Source: Anaerolineae bacterium (GTDB lineage Bacteria > Chloroflexota > Anaerolineae > Promineifilales > Promineifilaceae). Taken from it: a DNA stretch of 64,000 nucleotides. The notes beneath the pieces are model-generated. The model was not told the origin of the DNA. It saw nothing but the letters and a program-made list of their open reading frames with translations, and made no database searches. Both the position numbers and the translations under genes were made by a program. This document shows positions 8,141 to 16,050 of this stretch, piece after piece. Location: NCBI GenBank assembly GCA_030425205.1, contig JAUIAP010000001.1, positions 62,001 through 126,000 of the forward strand. The letters run 5' to 3'. How positions within the stretch are numbered: the stretch's first letter is position 1; each line of letters begins with the position of its first letter.

Positions 8141-8791
8141 CTATGCTTCAATCTCTTTATTACGCTGCCAAAAACGCAAATTGCGTCGTTTCTCTTTTCG
8201 TTCAACAGCAAAATCTTCACCTAAATCTTCACGCAACGCCAGCAATGTACGATGATAAAGCGACTTGATCGCCCCTTCACTGCGCCCCATGATCGCGCCG
8301 ATTTCCGAATTGGGCATCCGATTCAAAAATTTGAAGATGACCAAATCTTGACGCTCTTGCGGCAAACGACGAATCGCTTGCAGTAGACGATCTTCGTTCT
8401 CGACCATTTGCATCAACGTTTCAGGGCCATGATTCGTGTTGCGCCACTCACCGATTTCATCAAGAGAGACAAAGCTACGCTTGCTCGTATCCCGATGGTG
8501 GTTGGCGACGAGGTTGTGCGCAATGCGATAGAGCCATGCAGTAAAGGGCAATCCCTTATCCTCGTATGACCCCACGTGCTTTAATGCCCGTTGGAACACC
8601 CGCGCCGTCAAATCCTCAGCATCCTCACGGTTGCCTGTGCGATAGTAGATATAGCTGTAAATTTTCTCAACGTAACGTCGATACAGTTCACCAAACGCCT
8701 CTTTGTCCACTTTTGCATGGGCAACGAGCGTTGACTCATCCATTTCTGACCATTCCGTTTTTTCTATCAATTCACTACTCAACACGCCCAT
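8141..8791 (-). CDS. RNA polymerase sigma factor, ECF (sigma-70 family)
   Basis: 216 residues with region 2 (FGELYRRYVEKIYSYIYYRT, NREDAEDLTARVFQRALKH, and FTAWLYRIAHNLVANHHRD) and region 4 (IRRLPQERQDLVIFKFLNRM with MPNSEIGAIMGRSEGAIKSL as the -35-binding helix-turn-helix). It lacks region 3, as ECF factors do. It directs core polymerase to a set of promoters not identified here. GGAG lies 8 nt before the ATG at 8791. The co-directional small membrane gene at 7758 is the only candidate partner. The C-terminus is a basic tail (KEKRRNLRFWQRNK). Confidence 0.92.
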   Translation of the reverse strand: MGVLSSELIEKTEWSEMDESTLVAHAKVDKEAFGELYRRYVEKIYSYIYYRTGNREDAEDLTARVFQRALKHVGSYEDKGLPFTAWLYRIAHNLVANHHRDTSKRSFVSLDEIGEWRNTNHGPETLMQMVENEDRLLQAIRRLPQERQDLVIFKFLNRMPNSEIGAIMGRSEGAIKSLYHRTLLALREDLGEDFAVERKEKRRNLRFWQRNKEIEA

Positions 8792-8967
8792 TCAGGAATC
8801 TCCATCTATGACGAGCGTGCATACAAATAAACACGCATCATTGAAATTGGTTACGCCCATAATGATATGTCGTCTATCCTGTTAACGACAAGGGCAGCGG
8901 CGTGACGTTTCGGGTTTGATTATGTAGACAGTACGTGACTATTTTGAAAATCGTTGCAAAAACCTGT

Positions 8968-8995
8968 TTGGATTTATATTTCTGGATGCTATAAT
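8968..8995 (+). promoter_or_regulatory. Promoter of tRNA-Leu(UAG)
   Basis: TTGGAT (8968-8973), a 16-nt spacer and TATAAT (8990-8995) preceded by TGC (extended -10). The predicted start is a few bases before the tRNA at 9011. Confidence 0.75.
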
Positions 8996-9010
8996 CCCTT
9001 TTCGCGCTTC

Positions 9011-9092
9011 GGGGACGTGGCGGAATTGGCAGACGCGCATGACTTAGGATTATGTACCGCAAGGTGTGAGAGTTCGAGTCTCTCCGTCCCCA
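9011..9092 (+). tRNA. tRNA-Leu (anticodon UAG)
   Basis: Class II tRNA of 82 nt. The acceptor arms GGGGACG (9011-9017) and CGTCCCC (9085-9091) pair, with discriminator A at 9092. The anticodon loop CTTAGGA gives UAG, reading CUA and probably other CUN codons. There is a long variable arm (TACC-GCAA-GGTG) and a T-arm GAGAG-TTCGAGT-CTCTC. CCA is not encoded. Confidence 0.96.
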
Positions 9093-9098
9093 TCATCA

Positions 9099-9129
9099 AA
9101 AAAGGAGCTTCATTATGAAGCTCCTTTTT
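9099..9129 (+). terminator. Intrinsic terminator of tRNA-Leu
   Basis: The 13-bp stem 9099-9111 with 9117-9129 (core GGAGCTTC/GAAGCTCC) has a 5-nt loop; the 3' arm ends in TTTTT. It starts 7 nt after the tRNA. Confidence 0.92.
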
Positions 9130-9162
9130 GTATTTGAGGGCAGCTTGACCAATTTACGACAA

Positions 9163-9289
9163 CTTAAAGTACACCGTAAAGCAAGTCCCGTCATACCTGC
9201 GAAGGCAGGTATCCATTCTTTTTCTGGGACTGGATTCCCGCCTGCGCGGGAATGACAGTGCCATACAATTTACCTTACGGTGTATTAAG
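9163..9289. mobile_element. MITE-like repeat with terminal inverted repeats
   Basis: TACACCGTAA (9170-9179) is an exact inverted copy of 9275-9284, and the flanking CTTAA/TTAAG (9163-9167, 9285-9289) extends the ends with a 2-nt gap. Inside are two GNRA-like hairpins, ATACCTGC/GCAGGTAT (9193-9200, 9205-9212) and ATTCCCGC/GCGGGAAT (9234-9241, 9246-9253), which match the widespread short repeat whose spurious translation reads FPRRRESS. There is no transposase. The right end overlaps the stop codon of msrA. Confidence 0.75.
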
Positions 9290-9824
9290 CCTTCAACATA
9301 TCGTAGAATTTCTTGCGTGCCTTGGAGACTTTGGGGGCGACGACAAACATGCAATACGGCTGTAGGCGATTGTTCTTGTAGTAATCCTGATGATATGCCT
9401 CGCCTACATAGTAGTTTGTGAGCGGGGAAACTTCTGTCACAATTGGATCACTGTAGAGAGCTTCCTGCTCGAACTCTGCGATTTTCGCTTCGGCCGATTT
9501 TTTCTGCTCCTCATCGTGATAGAAAATTGCGGAGCGATATTGTGGCCCGACATCGTTACCTTGTCGATTCAGCGTCGTCGGATCGTGGATAGTGAAGAAG
9601 ACGTTGAGCAGATCATCATAGCTGATCACGTCCGCATCGTAGGTGATCTGCACGACTTCAGCGTGGCCCGTTTGTTTGCCACATACCTGCTCGTAAGTTG
9701 GGTTATCGACATGACCGCCTGCATACCCACTGACCACTTTTTCCACACCGCGTAAATCTTGGTAGACCGCTTCTAAACACCAGAAGCAGCCACCGCCTAA
9801 TGTTGCTAGCTCTTGATTCATCAT
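9285..9824 (-). CDS. msrA: Peptide-methionine (S)-S-oxide reductase
   Basis: Repairs S-diastereomer methionine sulfoxide in proteins using thioredoxin-type reductants. 179 residues, with the MsrA signature GGGCFWCLEAVY holding the catalytic Cys, GYAGGHVDNPTYEQVC, and HDPTTLNRQGNDVGPQYRS, all standard. Starts are possible at 9866 and at the paired ATGs at 9824 and 9821; MMNQELATLGGG aligns best with the family, so 9824 is used. The TAA stop lies inside the right terminal repeat of the MITE-like element, so the last codons or the stop may have been affected by its insertion. One TCGGCCGA at 9490. Confidence 0.95.
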   Translation of the reverse strand: MMNQELATLGGGCFWCLEAVYQDLRGVEKVVSGYAGGHVDNPTYEQVCGKQTGHAEVVQITYDADVISYDDLLNVFFTIHDPTTLNRQGNDVGPQYRSAIFYHDEEQKKSAEAKIAEFEQEALYSDPIVTEVSPLTNYYVGEAYHQDYYKNNRLQPYCMFVVAPKVSKARKKFYDMLKA

Positions 9825-10080
9825 TTTACCTATAGGTGGGAGGCATTCTCCCAATATCGTTGCCAAATCGTATGTTGTGCGTATAGTATGTGAAGTTATC
9901 GGCCGATGTTTTTAACAAAAGGCTTACATACCTCCTGTATCATCGATACTATGAACTATTAGACGCTTGAAATAAGCATACGCTTACTAAAAGTTCAAAC
10001 TTTCATAACAACTTTAATCTATCATCAAACAATACAAATTCCACGTCGTTGGACGTGAACATCTCGGAGAGTAGACAATT

Positions 10081-10764
10081 ATGGCAACCCCATTACGAGT
10101 TTTAGTGGTTGAAGACGAAGATCGCATTCGTCAATTTTTACAACGTGGCCTTAGCTATGAAGGGTACCGCGTCGATGTTGCAGAGGACGGACAGACAGGA
10201 CTTGATATCGCACGCGATCATCCGCCTGATTTGGTTCTGCTCGACGTGATGCTGCCCGGCATTGACGGAATCGAAGTATGTCGTCGCCTGCGTGCTGCGG
10301 GGGACGTGCCGATCCTGATGTTGACAGCCAAGGAAGCGATTGAAGATCGTGTGGCAGGACTCGATGCGGGGGCAGATGATTATCTCGTCAAGCCATTCGC
10401 ATTCGATGAACTGCTGGCACGTATACGCGCCCTGCTGCGTCGTGTTCAGCCAAGCAAGCCAGATGTCTATCGCTTTGTCGATCTTGAACTTGACACGGGG
10501 ACGCGACAAGGGAAACGCTCTGGTCGCCTATTTGATTTGACGGCAAAGGAGTATGAACTGCTTGAGCTATTTATGCGCAATCCGCGCCGCGTCTTGACAC
10601 GTGAAATTATCTATGATCGCGTTTGGGGCTATGACTTTGGGGGTGAGAGCAACATCATTGAAGTCTACGTGCGCTATTTGCGACAGAAGACGGAAGCGGG
10701 TGGGCTCACGCGCCTAATCCACACAGTGCGTGGGATTGGCTACGTTTTGCGCGAGCCAGAATAA
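10081..10764 (+). CDS. OmpR/PhoB-family response regulator, orphan
   Basis: 227 residues: a receiver domain (about 1-120) with acidic pair E-D in VEDEDR, phospho-acceptor Asp55 in LLDVMLPG, the conserved Thr in MLTAKE and Lys104 in VKPF, followed by a winged-helix DNA-binding domain (about 130-227) with the recognition region [13 protein letters not shown] and TVRGIGYVL. All catalytic residues are intact, so it should be phosphorylated. No histidine kinase is adjacent, so its partner must lie elsewhere. GGAGAG precedes the ATG by 9 nt. The 214-nt upstream gap probably holds its promoter. Confidence 0.93.
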   Translation: MATPLRVLVVEDEDRIRQFLQRGLSYEGYRVDVAEDGQTGLDIARDHPPDLVLLDVMLPGIDGIEVCRRLRAAGDVPILMLTAKEAIEDRVAGLDAGADDYLVKPFAFDELLARIRALLRRVQPSKPDVYRFVDLELDTGTRQGKRSGRLFDLTAKEYELLELFMRNPRRVLTREIIYDRVWGYDFGGESNIIEVYVRYLRQKTEAGGLTRLIHTVRGIGYVLREPE

Positions 10765-10780
10765 ACAGATAACGACACAC

Positions 10781-10810
10781 AAAAACGCGAGGTTAGACCT
10801 TGCGTTTTTT
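10781..10810 (+). terminator. Intrinsic terminator of the orphan response regulator
   Basis: AAAAACGC (10781-10788) pairs with GCGTTTTTT (10802-10810), with an inner AGGT/ACCT pair, and ends in a T6 run 46 nt after the stop codon. Confidence 0.9.
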
Positions 10811-10862
10811 ATATCTTGGTTAATTCGATTAAGAACGTCAGGTGCAATCCGACGTGACACTT

Positions 10863-11264
10863 TTACTGATCCCGTCGGCGCATGAGCCAAATTCCCAAAC
10901 CAATCAGCATGATGGGGGCCAAGATGGAGAGATCGATACCGATATTGGCAAGCAGGAAGTAGCCGCCCAACACGATAAGCAACCCAGCCACAAAGCCACG
11001 ATTGGTTTTGCGGGTCGATTCGGCCGATTTCAACCCATCGACATCATCGTAAACAAATTCAAATTCGCCGTCCACACTCGACTCTTTCGGCGTGATAATC
11101 GTCAGGACAAAATAGATTGGAATGCCAATTCCCGACGCAAACCCCAAAATCACAAATGCCAGACGCACCAATACAGGATCAACATCGAGATATTGCGCCA
11201 ACCCACCGCAGACGCCTGCAATCACGCGGTTCGATTCACTGCGTGTTAATTTTGTTTGTACCAT
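10863..11264 (-). CDS. PspC-domain membrane protein
   Basis: 133 residues. The N-terminal PspC domain (LTRSESNRVIAGVCGGLAQY, LDVDPVLVRLAFVILG, then a membrane helix ending in YFVLTIITP) is the family hallmark; two more hydrophobic helices near the C-terminus (FVAGLLIVLGGYFLLANI and LAPIMLIGLGIWLM) precede RRR. PspC proteins sense or counter envelope stress; no other psp gene is nearby. TTTGGAG lies 8 nt before the ATG. It is divergent from the LysM-protein gene at 11407, with a 142-nt shared upstream region. One TCGGCCGA at 11030. Confidence 0.88.
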   Translation of the reverse strand: MVQTKLTRSESNRVIAGVCGGLAQYLDVDPVLVRLAFVILGFASGIGIPIYFVLTIITPKESSVDGEFEFVYDDVDGLKSAESTRKTNRGFVAGLLIVLGGYFLLANIGIDLSILAPIMLIGLGIWLMRRRDQ

Positions 11265-11391
11265 AATTCTTCTCCAAATAAAATGTAGAATACCATTTTC
11301 TGCTAACTATACGCCGCAAGAACAACAAAGTTGCGCTATTATGGGGTGTTCATTTTTCGGCCGAAAGAACCCAATCCCCCCACTGAACGCT

Positions 11392-11397
11392 TATAAT
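11392..11397 (+). promoter_or_regulatory. -10 box placed for a leaderless LysM-protein mRNA
   Basis: TATAAT at 11392-11397 ends 9 nt before the ATG at 11407, so transcription should begin at or within a few bases of the start codon. No -35 consensus or Shine-Dalgarno is visible. Confidence 0.55.
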
Positions 11398-11406
11398 TAG
11401 CCCAAC

Positions 11407-12522
11407 ATGCCGCGTCGCTATCTATTCTTTGCACTGCTTCTCACACTACTGCTCTTTCGCGGAAACGCGCAAGCGCAGGTGCTCGAACCATCTCCCACGC
11501 CGCTTGTATCGGGAGAGATCATCTATGAAGTGCAAGCGGGAGAAACACCGCAATCTATCGCGGCTAAATTTGGTTTGCCGCTGCAAACATTGCTCGATTT
11601 GAATGGATTATCGGCCGATACGCTGCTTCGGACAGGGCAGCGATTGCTCTTAGGATTTGCGGGGGATGAACCAGAAACCACACCAGTTCCTGCACCATCG
11701 GCCGATTCAGGTTATCCAATCCCCATCACACTGACTGTGGCATCTGATACAACTGCGCCGACTGAAACACCCATCCCGCCACCAACCGCAGATCTTTTTC
11801 GCTCCACACCCACACCGCAACCCGATGGCCGCATCATCTACATCGTTCAGGCAGGTGATACGCTGGTCGGCATTGCGTCGCGCTTTGGCTATTCTGTGGC
11901 GCAGTTAAATGAGCTATATGTCCTCAACAACATCCAACCGAGCGACTTTTTACAGTTGGGACAAGAGCTGATTCTTGGTGAAGACCAAGGGGCAGTCGTC
12001 TTGCTTGAGGGGAATATCCCGCCGCGTTATGCTGGAGCAACCTACCGCGAGACGGACAATGCGTTTGTTCATCGCGTGCAGGCAGGGGAGACGTTGATCG
12101 ACATCGCGCTGAGATATGGGTATCGGACGATGGATGAATTTTATGCGGTCAGTGGATTATCGGCCGAATCGCTCATCACAGCCAACCAAGAGGTGATTGT
12201 CGGCTTCAAACCGATTCCTCAACAGCAAGGCGGCTCAACGGACCTGCCAACGGCGACCCCCCTGCCCACGCCAACCCCCTCAAACACGCCGACGCAAACG
12301 CCGACACCTACCAATACGCCCCTCCCATTCCCAACGCTTGCGCCCACCAATACGCTGCCGCCACCTGTGCAAATGGATCAGAATTCGGCCGATTGTCTGG
12401 GCGACGCATGTGCTTCCACTCGGTCAGCCATCACGCCGCTGCTTGTCCCCATCATCGGCATTTTTGCGACACTTCTCATCATTAGTGCCGCAGGCTGGCA
12501 ATGGTGGATGGGTCGAAAATAG
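11407..12522 (+). CDS. Secreted triple-LysM protein with Pro/Thr linkers and C-terminal anchor
   Basis: 371 residues: a signal peptide (1-23, RRYLFFALLLTLLLF then NAQA), three LysM modules starting near IIYEVQAGETPQSIAAKFGL, IIYIVQAGDTLVGIASRFGY and FVHRVQAGETLIDIALRYGY, Pro/Thr-rich linkers between them, a [18 protein letters not shown] stalk, and a C-terminal membrane helix (ITPLLVPIIGIFATLLIISA) with a short basic tail. LysM modules bind N-acetylglucosamine polymers such as peptidoglycan or chitin. It is likely anchored in the membrane with the LysM units outside. No enzymatic domain is present. Five TCGGCCGA copies lie within or just before the gene. There is no Shine-Dalgarno. Confidence 0.85.
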   Translation: MPRRYLFFALLLTLLLFRGNAQAQVLEPSPTPLVSGEIIYEVQAGETPQSIAAKFGLPLQTLLDLNGLSADTLLRTGQRLLLGFAGDEPETTPVPAPSADSGYPIPITLTVASDTTAPTETPIPPPTADLFRSTPTPQPDGRIIYIVQAGDTLVGIASRFGYSVAQLNELYVLNNIQPSDFLQLGQELILGEDQGAVVLLEGNIPPRYAGATYRETDNAFVHRVQAGETLIDIALRYGYRTMDEFYAVSGLSAESLITANQEVIVGFKPIPQQQGGSTDLPTATPLPTPTPSNTPTQTPTPTNTPLPFPTLAPTNTLPPPVQMDQNSADCLGDACASTRSAITPLLVPIIGIFATLLIISAAGWQWWMGRK

Positions 12523-12608
12523 GGTTATAATCCGCCCCGCGACAGCACTCAATACAATTTAAATTTGTCGCACCTTGCACGATAAATACAATTTAATTCA
12601 GGTTAACA

Positions 12609-13442
12609 ATGACATTATCTATTTCAAATTCAAAGGTCGGTGTCTACGTCGATGCTGCCAATATCTATCGCAGTGGCGGTTCAGGGATGCAATATGACAT
12701 TTTGCGCGAATTTGCGACTCGTGACGGCGGAGAGCCGCTGCGGCTCAATGCGTATGTGACGTATGACAATCAACGCGCCCAAACAGACTACGACTATCGC
12801 AAAAAGGCATTTGGCTTTCACAATAAATTGCGCGACTTTGGTTATAAAGTGATTCTCAAACATGTCAAATGGTATGAGGACGAGAGCGGCAATCGCTATG
12901 CGAAGGCAAACGCTGACCTCGATCTCGCCGTTGATGCACTACTGCAATCTGAATCGCTCGATCGTTTGCTGATTGCAACAGGGGATGGTGACTTTGTACA
13001 GGTCGTGCGTGCCTTGCAAAATCGCGGCTTGCGGGTCGAAATCATCGCCTTCGACAACGTGTCTCCACAACTGCGCCAAGAGGCCGATCTCTTTATGTCG
13101 GGCTTTCTCGTTCCCGGCTTGCTCGTCACCAATGAGCGGGAATTGCCATGGGGTGAGGTTGGCTCAACGGTGCGTGGCTGGTGCTACTACTATGATGAAG
13201 AGCGCGGCATTGGGTTTATGCGTTTCTTAAAAGCGGTTGCGTCTGGCCTTTGGGTGGTTGATACGCGCCATGAAGATTCCCCCTACCAAACGGCGTTCTT
13301 CCATCATTCACAGCTGCCAAACGAATGGGTCAAGCAGCAACTCCCCAGCCGCGATCACATCTTCCAGTTCAAGCTGACCCAATCAGAACGCCATCCAGAT
13401 CAATTAACGGCCGAAGATATCGAACTTGTCAACAAACTTTAG
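12609..13442 (+). CDS. NYN-domain (LabA/DUF88) putative ribonuclease
   Basis: 277 residues. The first ~165 residues form a NYN (PIN-like) domain: the metal-binding Asp in VGVYVDAANIY, a central ANADLDLAVDAL, and ATGDGDFVQVVRAL with its acidic residues, then GLRVEIIAF. NYN proteins are metal-dependent RNases. The C-terminal ~90 residues (from VRGWCYYYDEERGIGFMRFL) look like a small beta-barrel, with GFMRF reminiscent of a cold-shock RNA-binding surface; this part is inference. A start ATG with AGG upstream at 12600 is acceptable. It is followed by a strong terminator. TCGGCCGA is absent. The RNA target is unknown. Confidence 0.8.
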   Translation: MTLSISNSKVGVYVDAANIYRSGGSGMQYDILREFATRDGGEPLRLNAYVTYDNQRAQTDYDYRKKAFGFHNKLRDFGYKVILKHVKWYEDESGNRYAKANADLDLAVDALLQSESLDRLLIATGDGDFVQVVRALQNRGLRVEIIAFDNVSPQLRQEADLFMSGFLVPGLLVTNERELPWGEVGSTVRGWCYYYDEERGIGFMRFLKAVASGLWVVDTRHEDSPYQTAFFHHSQLPNEWVKQQLPSRDHIFQFKLTQSERHPDQLTAEDIELVNKL

Positions 13443-13452
13443 ACAATCTGCC

Positions 13453-13487
13453 AAACAAAAACGCGCCAAATGGCGCGTTTTTGTTTT
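13453..13487. terminator. Bidirectional intrinsic terminator between NYN gene and tRNA-Leu(GAG)
   Basis: A 16-bp stem (13453-13468 with 13471-13486; core ACGCGCCA/TGGCGCGT) has only a 2-nt AA gap and T-rich ends on both strands. It serves the plus-strand NYN gene and the minus-strand tRNA. Confidence 0.92.
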
Positions 13488-13497
13488 CTCTCTTGTG

Positions 13498-13579
13498 TGC
13501 CCAGGAAAGGACTCGAACCTTCACCCCGTTAAGGACACGGCCCTCAACCGTGCGCGTCTACCAATTCCGCCACCTGGGC
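13498..13579 (-). tRNA. tRNA-Leu (anticodon GAG)
   Basis: On the minus strand GCCCAGG (13579-13573) pairs with the complement at 13505-13499, with discriminator A at 13498. The anticodon stem CACGG/CCGTG encloses TTGAGGG, giving GAG for CUC and CUU codons. Long class II variable arm; T-arm with GTTCGAG. No encoded CCA. Confidence 0.95.
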
Positions 13580-13591
13580 GAGCGGCTTGAA

Positions 13592-13619
13592 ATTATAGCA
13601 ATGACTACACGGATGTCAA
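13592..13619 (-). promoter_or_regulatory. Promoter of tRNA-Leu(GAG)
   Basis: On the minus strand: TTGACA (13619-13614), 16-nt spacer, TATAAT (13597-13592) with an extended TGC. Its -35 is separated by one base from the -35 of the divergent tRNA-Arg promoter. Confidence 0.88.
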
Positions 13620-13620
13620 G

Positions 13621-13649
13621 TTGACTTTAACGGTTGGGTGTGGCAAAAT
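13621..13649 (+). promoter_or_regulatory. Promoter of tRNA-Arg(CCG)
   Basis: TTGACT (13621-13626), 17-nt spacer, CAAAAT (13644-13649), 16 nt before the tRNA. It is back to back with the tRNA-Leu(GAG) promoter. Confidence 0.75.
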
Positions 13650-13665
13650 GCGGGGCGCATGATTC

Positions 13666-13737
13666 GTCCCCATAGCTCAGAGGATAGAGCGTCGGTCTCC
13701 GAAGCCGGAAGCCCAGGTTCGAGTCCTGGTGGGGACA
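13666..13737 (+). tRNA. tRNA-Arg (anticodon CCG)
   Basis: GTCCCCA (13666-13672) pairs with TGGGGAC (13730-13736), discriminator A. The D-arm is GCTC-GAGC; the anticodon loop CTCCGAA gives CCG for CGG codons; the T-arm is CCAGG-TTCGAGT-CCTGG. No encoded CCA. Confidence 0.95.
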
Positions 13738-13787
13738 CAAGAAACAAAAACGCCACATCAATTGATGTGGCGTTTTTGTTTCTTGTG
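13736..13787 (+). terminator. Terminator of tRNA-Arg: a 52-nt perfect palindrome
   Basis: The whole stretch 13736-13787 is self-complementary without a mismatch, centred on CAATTG. Its 3' half carries GCGTTTTTG followed by a T-rich end. It begins inside the last bases of the tRNA acceptor and would terminate in either direction. Confidence 0.9.
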
Positions 13788-13844
13788 ACGTTACAATCAT
13801 AAGATAACCATGCGTCGGGATTTGATAATCCCAAAGGAGCAAGC

Positions 13845-15941
13845 GTGAACGAGCAAACGAGAACCCACTACCGAACCTGTAACCTGTGTGAAGCGATGTG
13901 CGGGATTGTGATTACGCTGGATGGGGAGCGGATCACGTCAATTAAAGGGGACAAGGCTGATCCGTTTAGTCAGGGCCATATCTGCCCAAAAGCGACCGCA
14001 TTGCAAGATATTTATGAAGATCCCAATCGCTTGAAACAACCCGTGAAGCGGACGGCCGATGGCTGGGAACAGATCGGATGGGAGGAGGCGTTTGATCTCG
14101 TTGCAAACAACATTAAGCGCGTGCAGGCGGCGCACGGCAATAATAGCGTCGGTATCTACTTGGGAAATCCGAACGCCCATAATTTAGGGGCGTTACTGTT
14201 TGGTTCAACACTGATCAAGGCACTGCGAACGACCAATCGCTTTTCGGCAACATCCGTCGATCAGCTGCCACACCAATTTGTGCAATACCAGATGTATGGT
14301 CATCAGCTCTTGTTTCCCATTCCAGACGTGGATCGCACCGACTACATGCTGATTTTGGGCGCAAATCCGCTGCAATCGAATGGGAGTTTAATGTCAGCGG
14401 GAGGCATTGAGCGCAGACTAAAGCAGATGCAAAAACGAGGCGGGAAGCTCGTCGTTGTCGATCCACGGCGCACTGCGACAGCTAAGCTAGCGGACGAGCA
14501 TTTCTTCATCAAGCCAAACCATGATGTCTTGCTGCTGCTGGCGATGGTGCATACGTTGTTTGATGAAGGATTGGTCGAGATGGGCAAATTGGCCGATTTT
14601 ACAGAGGGCGTTGAGACAGTGCGCGAGTTGGTGCAGGGATATTCGCCTGAGCGGGTGGCGATGGCGGTGGGATGGAAATCGGCCGATATTCGGCGGATCA
14701 CCCGTGAACTCGCTGCTGCAAACTCAGCCGTCGTCTATGGACGCATCGGCACATCGATCCAACGCTTCGGCACACTTTCAACTTGGCTCATCAACGTGCT
14801 AAACGTGCTGACGGGCAATCTCGACCGAGTGGGCGGCGCGCTGTTTACAACGCCTGCATTGGAAATTGTCGACAAGAGACGCAGCGGCAAGCCATCGCGC
14901 TGGCAGACGCGGGTACGCGGGTTGCCAGAGTTTGGGGGCGAGCTTCCCGTTGCGGCACTGGCAGAGGAGATGTTGACGGAAGGGGAAGGACAGATTCGGG
15001 CAATGGTGACTGTGGCGGGAAATCCTGTGCTATCAACGCCAAATGGCTCACAGTTAGATGCAGGGTTCGAGCAGCTCGATTTTTACGCCGCGATTGACAT
15101 TTACATCAATGAAACGACGCGCCACGCAGACGTGATTTTGCCGCCCACCACAGGGCTTGAGGTCGATCACTTTGACGTGACATTCAACGTTTTAGCGGTG
15201 CGCAATGTGGCAAAGTGGTCAGATGCATTGTTTGAAGTGGGGCAAGATCGGCGGCATGAATATGAGATCGGCCGAGAAATCGCCAAACGTCTCGCCACAG
15301 ACGAGCGACCCTTTAACGAAGATGAGCCACGTAACCAGATGACGCCTGCGCAAGCGGTTGATCTAGGGCTAAGATTTGGAGCGTATGAGTTGACACTGGA
15401 CGAGCTCAAGGCAAATCCGCATGGGATAGATTTGGGGGCGTTACAGGAACAGTTTCCGGCACGTCTGTTTACACCCGAAAAGTGCATCAACCTCGCACCC
15501 GAAATTATTGTGCAGGATCTGCCGTATGTTGATCACCTGTTTGAGGGGACAGATGATTTGGCGTTGATCGGCCGCAGACACGTCCGTGACAATAACTCAT
15601 GGCTGCACAATAGCCAGCGACTCGTGAAGGGCAAATCTCGCTGCACGGTATTGATCAATCCAGATGACGCGGAGACACGCGGCGTGCGTGATGGGGAGAT
15701 GGTGCGGGTGTCTTCACGCGTTGGCACTGTGACGCTCCCCGCGCAGGTAAGTGACGCGATGATGCCCGGTGTGGTCAGTATTCCACATGGCTATGGGCAT
15801 GGTCGGGCGGGTGTGCAGCTAGATGTAGCAAGGGCAAATGCAGGGGTGAGCGTCAACGATTTGACGGATGATGATTTGGTTGATAAGGTGACGGGCAATG
15901 CGGCACTCAATGGTGTCGCGGTGACAGTTGAAGCGGTTTAG
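13845..15941 (+). CDS. Molybdopterin-dependent oxidoreductase (formate dehydrogenase/BisC superfamily)
   Basis: 698 residues of the large Mo/W-bisMGD family. The N-terminal Fe4S4 domain has CNLCEAMCG and, about 30 residues later, GHICPKA. The four cofactor-binding domains follow: YLGNPNAHN, a candidate metal-ligand loop FSATSVDQLPHQF, GANPLQSNGS, VVVDPRRTATAKLAD, and a C-terminal MGD-binding domain (GLRRHVRDNN-like region, VRVSSRVGTVTLPAQVSD and VSIPHGYGHGR). GTG start at 13845 with AAAGGAG upstream. No electron-transfer subunit, signal peptide or maturation gene is adjacent, so it is probably a soluble single-subunit enzyme. Substrate unknown. Two TCGGCCGA copies. Confidence 0.88.
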   Translation: MNEQTRTHYRTCNLCEAMCGIVITLDGERITSIKGDKADPFSQGHICPKATALQDIYEDPNRLKQPVKRTADGWEQIGWEEAFDLVANNIKRVQAAHGNNSVGIYLGNPNAHNLGALLFGSTLIKALRTTNRFSATSVDQLPHQFVQYQMYGHQLLFPIPDVDRTDYMLILGANPLQSNGSLMSAGGIERRLKQMQKRGGKLVVVDPRRTATAKLADEHFFIKPNHDVLLLLAMVHTLFDEGLVEMGKLADFTEGVETVRELVQGYSPERVAMAVGWKSADIRRITRELAAANSAVVYGRIGTSIQRFGTLSTWLINVLNVLTGNLDRVGGALFTTPALEIVDKRRSGKPSRWQTRVRGLPEFGGELPVAALAEEMLTEGEGQIRAMVTVAGNPVLSTPNGSQLDAGFEQLDFYAAIDIYINETTRHADVILPPTTGLEVDHFDVTFNVLAVRNVAKWSDALFEVGQDRRHEYEIGREIAKRLATDERPFNEDEPRNQMTPAQAVDLGLRFGAYELTLDELKANPHGIDLGALQEQFPARLFTPEKCINLAPEIIVQDLPYVDHLFEGTDDLALIGRRHVRDNNSWLHNSQRLVKGKSRCTVLINPDDAETRGVRDGEMVRVSSRVGTVTLPAQVSDAMMPGVVSIPHGYGHGRAGVQLDVARANAGVSVNDLTDDDLVDKVTGNAALNGVAVTVEAV

Positions 15942-16050
15942 TGGTGATGGGATAATCGGGTCTTGCAAACTTTTTAGGGCATCAATTTGACGATAAACGT
16001 CCAGCGACCGAGCAATTTTTCAAAAACCAAAATATCTCTACAGGAATAAC

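Noticed and set aside
9154..9354. Minus-strand frame with FPRRRESS
   Set aside because: This is the spurious translation of the CCCGC-type repeat inside the MITE-like element, not a protein gene.
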